Source: CAVPPA01 sp050730755
GTDB lineage: Bacteria > Patescibacteriota > Saccharimonadia > Saccharimonadales > UBA4665
Reading direction: 5' to 3'
DNA: 26,428 nt
Assembly (NCBI GenBank): GCA_050730755.1
Contig: JBOHNR010000010.1
Location: forward strand, 1-26,428
Below, one piece after another: positions 21,445 through 26,428 of this stretch. The position numbers and the translations under genes were made by a program. Each line of letters starts with the position of its first letter. Position 1 is the first letter of the stretch. The notes beneath the pieces are model-generated. The model was not told the DNA's origin and did no database searches. It worked only from the letters and a program-made list of their open reading frames with translations.

Positions 21445-24255
21445 CTATAATATTCTCTTTAAATATTGACCAGTATAGGATAGTTTGTTTTTAGCAATTT
21501 GTTCAGGTGTTCCCTCAGACACAATTTGCCCCCCTGCCTCGCCGCCCTCTGGACCCATGTCAATTACCCAGTCAGCGTTTTTTATAACGTCAAGATTGTG
21601 CTCGATTACAATAATGCTGTTGCCGCTATCAACTAAGGTATCTAGCATATGTAGTAATTTGTCGACATCAGCCATGTGTAGCCCTGTTGTCGGCTCATCT
21701 AGAATATAAAGAGTCCGTCCTGTTGCCCGTCGCGAAAGCTCGCTGGAAAGTTTTATACGCTGAGCTTCGCCACCAGATAGAGTTGTGGCCGACTGCCCAA
21801 GGTGTATATAACCGAGTCCAACACTAACCAGTGTTTGTAGTTTATTGGCTATGACTGGGATATTTTCAAAAAGCTCAAGTGCTTGTTCGCAGGTCATATC
21901 CAGCACATCACTAATACTATTGCCCTTATAGTGAATTTCTAGCGCTTCACGGTTATAGCGTTTACCATTGCAAACTTCGCACGAGACATAGACATCAGGC
22001 AAAAAATGCATTTCGATCTTAATAATGCCATCACCGTTACAATTTTCGCAGCGACCGCCTTTTACGTTGAAGCTGAAACGCCCTGGTGTATACCCCCGTA
22101 AACGTGCTTCAGGCATTTGCGAAAATAAATCACGAATCGGTGTGAATAGACCGATATATGTCGCTGGGTTAGAACGAGGTGTTCGACCAATCGGTAATTG
22201 GTCAATAATAATTGCTTTATCAAGTTGCTTGATACCCTCTATATCGTCGTGGCGCCCGGGTGCTGTGTTAGCACGGTGTAGTTGAGCTAGTAATTCCTTA
22301 GCGAGAATATCATTAATTAGACTAGATTTACCCGAACCGCTGACTCCACTAACAACTACCAGTTTCCCCAGTGGTATTGTAACGTTAAGATTTTTAAGAT
22401 TATTTTCTCTGGCGCCTTTCACTAAAAGCACTTTACCACTACCTGATCGACGGGTTTTCGGTGTTGCAATTTTTAACTTACCAGATAGGTATTTAGCTGT
22501 GATACTCTCCGATGCTTTTATAACTTGACTAGGAGTACCAGCGGCTATTACACGGCCACCGTGGATACCGGCGCCTGGTCCGATGTCTATTAAGTAATCC
22601 GCCGAACGGATTGTTTCTTCATCATGCTCAACAACAATGACAGTGTTACCTAAGTCGCGCAAATGTTTAAGGGTCTTAATAAGGCGGGCATTATCTCGTT
22701 GATGTAGACCAATTGATGGTTCATCAAGTACATAAAGAACACCCATAAGGCCAGATCCAATTTGGGTCGCTAGTCGGATGCGCTGGGCTTCTCCACCGGC
22801 AAGAGTCGTAGCGCTCCTTAATAAAGTTAGATAATTTAGACCAACGTCAACCAAAAACTGGAGTCGAGCATTAATTTCTTTGAGAATTTGTTTGGCAATT
22901 TTCTGATCTTTTTCCGATAACTTCAACCCAACAAACCAAGCGTAGGCATTGTCAATCGATTGATCGCAAACATCCATGATAGACTTATCGGCTACTGTAA
23001 CAGCTAATACTTCTGGCTTTAGGCGGCGACCTTTGCAGACATAACAAGGTTTTTCTTGCATAAATCTTTCAATATCACGGCGCATAAATTCACTTTCGGT
23101 GTCATGATGTCGCCGCTCTAGATTCGGGACAACACCTTCGTAAGTTGAAGTAAATGAGCGACCTGTCCCGAGAGAAATTTCATAAGTCTCATCACCAGTA
23201 CCATACATGATTCGATCTATGTCAGCTGGTTTTAATTGGCCTGTTGGAACATGTAAAGAAAAGCCATGCTTGTCGGCAACTGCCTGAAGTTTTTTCATGT
23301 ACCAGGCATCCGCATAAAAACGGTTGAACGGTCGGATAGCTCCCTCAGCAATAGTCAATCGCCCATTTGGGATGACTAGTTCAGGATTAACCTCCAGTCG
23401 CGATCCAATACCAGTACAGACTGGGCAGGCGCCGTGTGGATTATTGAAGCTAAAGTTTCGTGGTTCTAATTCTGGAATTACTACATCTGGATGGTCTGGA
23501 CAGGCATACATCAGACTATAATTTACTAATTCATTAGTCTCAGCATTTAAGATATTAATGCGACCTTCAGCCACGTCTAGGGCTTGTTCGACGGATTGAG
23601 CGAGCCGCGTACGGCTCTCATCGTTATTGACCAGCCGGTCAATGACAACTTCTATTGTGTGGCGGTAGTTTTTATTTAATTCGGGAAACTCATCTAAGGC
23701 ATAAATCACGCCATCAACCCTTATCCGGGCAAATCCAGCTCGTTGATATTGTTCAGGTACATGTTCAAAAGCACCTTTCTTATCGACCACAACCGGAGCT
23801 AATACCATTAATCTAGCTTTTATGAAATGCGTTGCGACCTGTTCGATAATATTAGCTGTTGTCTGTCGGGCTACTATTTGTCCGTCAATCGGGCAATGTG
23901 GAATACCAACACGGGCAAAAAGCAAACGTAAGTAATCATAAATTTCAGTCACAGTCGCAACGGTACTTCTAGGATTTCGGGTAGTAGATTTCTGGTCGAT
24001 CGAAATGGCTGGGCTAAGGCCATCAATCTGGTCAACATCTGGTTTCTCCATCAAGCCTAAAAATTGCCTGGCATAAGCGCTAAGGCTCTCGACATAACGG
24101 CGCTGACCTTCAGCATAAATGGTATCAAAGGCTAAGCTTGACTTACCCGAACCACTCAAACCAGTAATAACAACTAGCGATTCGCGCGGAATCGTGACGT
24201 CAATATTTTTTAAATTATGCTCACGCGCGCCTTTAACTACTATACTATCTGCCAT
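21445..24255 (-). CDS. uvrA: UvrABC system protein A
   Basis: The 936-aa ATPase finds DNA damage and loads UvrB in nucleotide excision repair. It has two ABC modules. The first has Walker A GLSGSGKSS with Lys38 and signature LAGGEAQRIRLA. The second has Walker A GVSGSGKSS near residue 640 and signature LSGGEAQRIKLS. Both have the D-E-P Walker B (VLDEPSIGLH and ILDEPTTGLH). The first zinc site reads CPDH then CPVC (a Cys3His set), the UvrB-contact region has CYVC, and the C-terminal zinc finger has CENC and CEVC, so its metal sites look intact. Length is normal. ATG 24255 lies ten bases after a TATAAT box with no ribosome binding site. A palindrome abuts the -10. A small unknown gene follows three bases after the stop. 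Confidence 0.97.
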   Translation of the reverse strand: MADSIVVKGAREHNLKNIDVTIPRESLVVITGLSGSGKSSLAFDTIYAEGQRRYVESLSAYARQFLGLMEKPDVDQIDGLSPAISIDQKSTTRNPRSTVATVTEIYDYLRLLFARVGIPHCPIDGQIVARQTTANIIEQVATHFIKARLMVLAPVVVDKKGAFEHVPEQYQRAGFARIRVDGVIYALDEFPELNKNYRHTIEVVIDRLVNNDESRTRLAQSVEQALDVAEGRINILNAETNELVNYSLMYACPDHPDVVIPELEPRNFSFNNPHGACPVCTGIGSRLEVNPELVIPNGRLTIAEGAIRPFNRFYADAWYMKKLQAVADKHGFSLHVPTGQLKPADIDRIMYGTGDETYEISLGTGRSFTSTYEGVVPNLERRHHDTESEFMRRDIERFMQEKPCYVCKGRRLKPEVLAVTVADKSIMDVCDQSIDNAYAWFVGLKLSEKDQKIAKQILKEINARLQFLVDVGLNYLTLLRSATTLAGGEAQRIRLATQIGSGLMGVLYVLDEPSIGLHQRDNARLIKTLKHLRDLGNTVIVVEHDEETIRSADYLIDIGPGAGIHGGRVIAAGTPSQVIKASESITAKYLSGKLKIATPKTRRSGSGKVLLVKGARENNLKNLNVTIPLGKLVVVSGVSGSGKSSLINDILAKELLAQLHRANTAPGRHDDIEGIKQLDKAIIIDQLPIGRTPRSNPATYIGLFTPIRDLFSQMPEARLRGYTPGRFSFNVKGGRCENCNGDGIIKIEMHFLPDVYVSCEVCNGKRYNREALEIHYKGNSISDVLDMTCEQALELFENIPVIANKLQTLVSVGLGYIHLGQSATTLSGGEAQRIKLSSELSRRATGRTLYILDEPTTGLHMADVDKLLHMLDTLVDSGNSIIVIEHNLDVIKNADWVIDMGPEGGEAGGQIVSEGTPEQIAKNKLSYTGQYLKRIL

Positions 24256-24265
24256 AAGTCAAATT

Positions 24266-24285
24266 ATTATACGCTTGTGAAGCGT
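24266..24285 (-). promoter_or_regulatory. uvrA -10 box with adjoining palindrome (possible operator)
   Basis: A perfect TATAAT (24271-24266, minus strand) ends ten bases before the uvrA ATG. Directly upstream, in the -10/-35 spacer, is the perfect inverted repeat ACGCTT-3 nt-AAGCGT (24271-24285). A repressor binding there would block the promoter. It does not match the E. coli (CTGT-N8-ACAG) or Bacillus (GAAC-N4-GTTC) LexA box. Confidence 0.45.
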
Positions 24286-24374
24286 TCTTTTCTAGACCCT
24301 AAGACACCATATTTAAAGATTAACCACATCTGTGATAACGAAAAAACATAGACCATAAGCATTATCATATATTA

Positions 24375-24403
24375 TTGTATATTTATCAAATTAATACTAT
24401 AAT
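24375..24403 (+). promoter_or_regulatory. Strong promoter of the 64-aa membrane protein
   Basis: TTGTAT (24375-24380) and a perfect TATAAT (24398-24403) are 17 nt apart. A start near 24410 gives a leader of about 20 nt carrying AGGAG at 24416-24420. Confidence 0.7.
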
Positions 24404-24428
24404 TATCTTAAATTTAGGAGTGATTGGC

Positions 24429-24623
24429 ATGATAGCGTTGCTGATGCTTGGGATAATTCCAGGTACCGATATACAAATCGACTTTATTAGTTGGTTGATG
24501 GTTATAGGCGCGTTATTTGTCAGTATGTTGCTATATATCGCCTTCAAAAAGAAAATTCAGACTATTTTTACTCAAATCCACCATTTTAGCCAACACCCCA
24601 AGATACCTATTCCACAGCCATAA
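24429..24623 (+). CDS. Small hypothetical membrane protein (64 aa)
   Basis: The start is ATG 24429, eight bases after AGGAG and downstream of a near-consensus promoter. A longer frame from 24375 would overlap the promoter and is rejected. The protein has a short hydrophobic N-terminus (about 1-11), a strong membrane helix (about 18-39, ISWLMVIGALFVSMLLYIAF), a basic stop-transfer run (KKK) and a polar tail with His and Pro (HHFSQHPKIPIPQP). No family was recognised. It is divergent from uvrA, and its last 17 bases overlap the 3' end of the convergent exonuclease I gene. The expression signals are better than those of most genes here, which supports it being real. Confidence 0.68.
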   Translation: MIALLMLGIIPGTDIQIDFISWLMVIGALFVSMLLYIAFKKKIQTIFTQIHHFSQHPKIPIPQP

Positions 24624-26034
24624 GAGAGAGCGCATACAAATGTAAATCTTCAATTATCGCCGCCTTTGAATGTGGCTTATTTTTATTCGATAGTTCTTGG
24701 AGGAGTTTCAAATATGCATTTATTTTTTTTCCCTCTTTACCTGAGAGCAGGCGTTGGCGACAAAAAGCCTGCCAGAACTTTTGTTCTTCAATAGTCAATG
24801 CATCAGGATAGTTACGGGCCTTGTACAAAAGTATTAGTGCTTTAAGCCGATGGTCATGTATTTCGTCAACAAAGCCAGCTAACTCATCTGGGGAAGCTTG
24901 TCTGATAAGGCTCAGCTTCTTACTATCGTGATCGTCCAAAAAGCCATTATATAACTGGCTATCAACCGATTGATCATTACTCGTCCACGCAATTTGTAAC
25001 TGCTTATCGTGTAGCTCTAAAGCTTTAAAGATATTCTCGACAAATTTTTTTGATTTTTGAATTTTCTGGAAGTTTTGACTAGACTCCGTAAGGCTCAATT
25101 GCAAACGATCTTCACAACCCTTATCAAGAACAGATAAAGGCGCAACTGCTGGACAACGGTTAAATTGTAAAACTTTGACGGGTAACGTTTGTTGTACATC
25201 GTCATCGTGCCATTTGGACCATCGTTTTGCTAGTTCTGGTGGCGATAGTTCCAAGAATTCGGATGGGTCGTGGCGCAGATCATAAACTAAGGCAGCCTGC
25301 TTTTTAGGCAGTTGACCAAGTGAAGTTACAATAGTTGTTTTTTCAAATTCGCTGGGGTACGTACCGCTCGTGTAGATAAACGATTGATTTTCTAAAACAA
25401 GCGAGGCCACTTTTCTCTTGTCTCGCATTGATAATAAAAACTCAAAAAGTTTTGGTTGTTTCTGACAAATCAGACGAGCCAGAGAAATCGTTGCCCTCAC
25501 ATCACTAAGGGCGTTGTGGGCATGAGCATGATCAAGATGGTTAAGTTTAGTTAGTAGTTCCAAACGGTTCGTTGGAGCACCAGCACCATCGAACGGCCAC
25601 TTAATACCTTCCGGCCGAAGAGCCCGCGTCATCCGGACGCAATCCAGTAAATCCCATCTCGAACAGCCATCACTATATTGCCATTGATAAGCATCGTAAA
25701 AATTACGGTAGTGTAAAAATCGCATGAACTCATCGTCAAAACGAATCGAGTTGAAACCCAAAAATATGGTGTCAGTTGTAACTGCATTCAAATAAAAAAA
25801 TTTCAGAAATTCTGCTTCGGTTATACCGTCACTAAGTGTCATTTGCGGTGTTATGCCGGTCATCATAACAGCTTCAGGATTCGGCAAAATATCACTAGTT
25901 AGCTTGATTAAAGTATTGATCGGTTCCCCGACCGGCTCAAAACTCAGGTCTGTCCTCTGACCGGCAAACTGCATAATTCGATCCGTTCTAGGGCTTAATC
26001 CACTAGTTTCAAGATCGTAAAAGAGATAGGTCAT
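24607..26034 (-). CDS. sbcB: Exodeoxyribonuclease I (single-strand 3'-5' DNA exonuclease)
   Basis: The 475-aa protein matches ExoI, which degrades single-stranded DNA from the 3' end in repair and recombination. The DEDDh exonuclease domain (about 1-190) shows FYDLETSG (Asp7, Glu9), FNSIRFDDEFM (Asp100/Asp101) and H173-NALS-D178. An SH3-like part (about 195-340) and C-terminal helical domain (about 345-475) follow, as in E. coli ExoI, with LGQLPKKQAALVYDLRHDP and LRHDPSEFLELSPPEL typical of the family. Length equals the E. coli enzyme. It starts eight bases after the obg stop, so the two are likely one transcript. Its 3' end overlaps the convergent 64-aa gene. Confidence 0.94.
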   Translation of the reverse strand: MTYLFYDLETSGLSPRTDRIMQFAGQRTDLSFEPVGEPINTLIKLTSDILPNPEAVMMTGITPQMTLSDGITEAEFLKFFYLNAVTTDTIFLGFNSIRFDDEFMRFLHYRNFYDAYQWQYSDGCSRWDLLDCVRMTRALRPEGIKWPFDGAGAPTNRLELLTKLNHLDHAHAHNALSDVRATISLARLICQKQPKLFEFLLSMRDKRKVASLVLENQSFIYTSGTYPSEFEKTTIVTSLGQLPKKQAALVYDLRHDPSEFLELSPPELAKRWSKWHDDDVQQTLPVKVLQFNRCPAVAPLSVLDKGCEDRLQLSLTESSQNFQKIQKSKKFVENIFKALELHDKQLQIAWTSNDQSVDSQLYNGFLDDHDSKKLSLIRQASPDELAGFVDEIHDHRLKALILLYKARNYPDALTIEEQKFWQAFCRQRLLSGKEGKKINAYLKLLQELSNKNKPHSKAAIIEDLHLYALSLMAVE

Positions 26035-26042
26035 TGGTTTGG

Positions 26043-26428
26043 TTAGTAGTAAAAACTACCTTCATTAGCAATTTTAATTAATTGATCTACCATGACCCCT
26101 TGGCGAACCAGTTCATGCATAATTCCTTGATGCCGCATGATATTGCGGAGGCGACGGACTGCCTCTTCATTGCTAAAATCAGTTCGACTTGCAAAACGTT
26201 CAATTTTAGGGCCTTGGATAAAGAAGAAATCACCCCGGCGTTCAATGGTCCAGTCATCTGCATCTCTAGGTAGTTTATGAACCGGGATTGGCACTTTCTT
26301 GGTAGTTAACTTATTACTTTTGCGACGAGTTTTTCGGATAGCAGTTTGAATTGCTGAGAGTAAATCCTTCAAACCAATGCCAGCTTGTGCTGAAATTGCA
26401 TATAGAGGCGTTTGCCTGGGTACTATTT
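26043..26428 (-). CDS. obg: GTPase Obg (CgtA), C-terminal part, cut by window end
   Basis: The frame is open to the window end and encodes about 128 residues. It begins with the last part of the GTPase domain, where YAISAQAGIGLKDLLSAI carries the G5 Ser-Ala motif. A basic linker follows (RKTRRKSNKLTTKK), then the Obg-specific C-terminal OCT domain with WTIERRGDFFFIQGPKIERFA, RTDFSNEEAVRRL and IMHELVRQGVMV read in order. Obg is a ribosome-associated GTPase for 50S assembly and stress response. The TTG at 26372 is not the true start. The N-terminal Obg fold and G1-G4 lie outside the window. sbcB follows eight bases downstream. Confidence 0.93.
   Translation of the reverse strand, partial: IVPRQTPLYAISAQAGIGLKDLLSAIQTAIRKTRRKSNKLTTKKVPIPVHKLPRDADDWTIERRGDFFFIQGPKIERFASRTDFSNEEAVRRLRNIMRHQGIMHELVRQGVMVDQLIKIANEGSFYY

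Noticed and set aside
1..26428. UGA recoding (code 25) as in Gracilibacteria/Absconditabacteria
   Set aside because: TGA ends genes at sensible places (membrane protein before ligA, solute-binding protein), and all conserved genes are intact with TGA read as stop.
1..26428. CRISPR arrays, insertion sequences with terminal repeats, toxin-antitoxin or defence operons
   Set aside because: No regularly spaced repeats, transposase frames or such gene pairs were found when reading both strands; apart from the element edge at 1-1989 the window is ordinary core genome.

Overview
The window looks like a chromosomal segment of a Candidate Phyla Radiation bacterium, most probably Candidatus Saccharibacteria (TM7). 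This is inferred from protein character (small, divergent housekeeping proteins, a Saccharibacteria-like large serine recombinase, SPFH, LemA/HtpX and SecG/solute-binding-protein clusters) and not from a database search. TGA is used as an ordinary stop (for example at the end of the solute-binding protein and of the membrane protein before ligA), which argues against the UGA-recoding CPR lineages. The sequence is moderately AT-rich and tightly packed. No gene-free stretch exceeds 300 bases, and nearly all genes outside the left edge lie on the minus strand.

Left edge (1-2.0 kb, plus strand): the end of a mobile element. It holds the last 34 codons of a tyrosine recombinase, a near-consensus promoter, a 63-aa charged ORF and a complete large serine recombinase. 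The 3' end of the recombinase gene runs antisense through the terminator and 3' end of a tRNA-Gly gene, the usual kind of target for an integrated element.

2.0-8.7 kb (minus): tRNA-Phe/tRNA-Gly operon; tRNA-Ala followed by an SPFH protein and a VIT/CCC1 metal transporter; ligA coupled to an unknown membrane protein, with a candidate small RNA downstream; and a lemA-htpX operon. 8.7-12.0 kb: a plus-strand D,D-carboxypeptidase, a tRNA-Leu/tRNA-Val pair, a GlcD-type flavin dehydrogenase and a second tRNA-Leu.

12.0-15.8 kb (minus): a likely operon pepP - YvlD-like membrane protein - secG - family 5 solute-binding protein. 15.8-24.3 kb: YdjM-like membrane hydrolase, uvrC, trhO, an unknown tail-anchored protein, ribosomal protein L25, plus-strand dedA, then uvrA with a small unknown gene. 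24.4-26.4 kb: a 64-aa membrane protein with its own strong promoter, exonuclease I, and the C-terminal end of the Obg GTPase cut off by the window.

Recurring themes: DNA repair and recombination genes (ligA, uvrA, uvrC, sbcB); six tRNA genes, all with encoded CCA; loss of metal-binding cysteines in two repair enzymes (LigA zinc finger, UvrC Fe-S motif); and several start codons only 8-10 nt downstream of a -10 box, suggesting leaderless messages beside others with good Shine-Dalgarno sequences.
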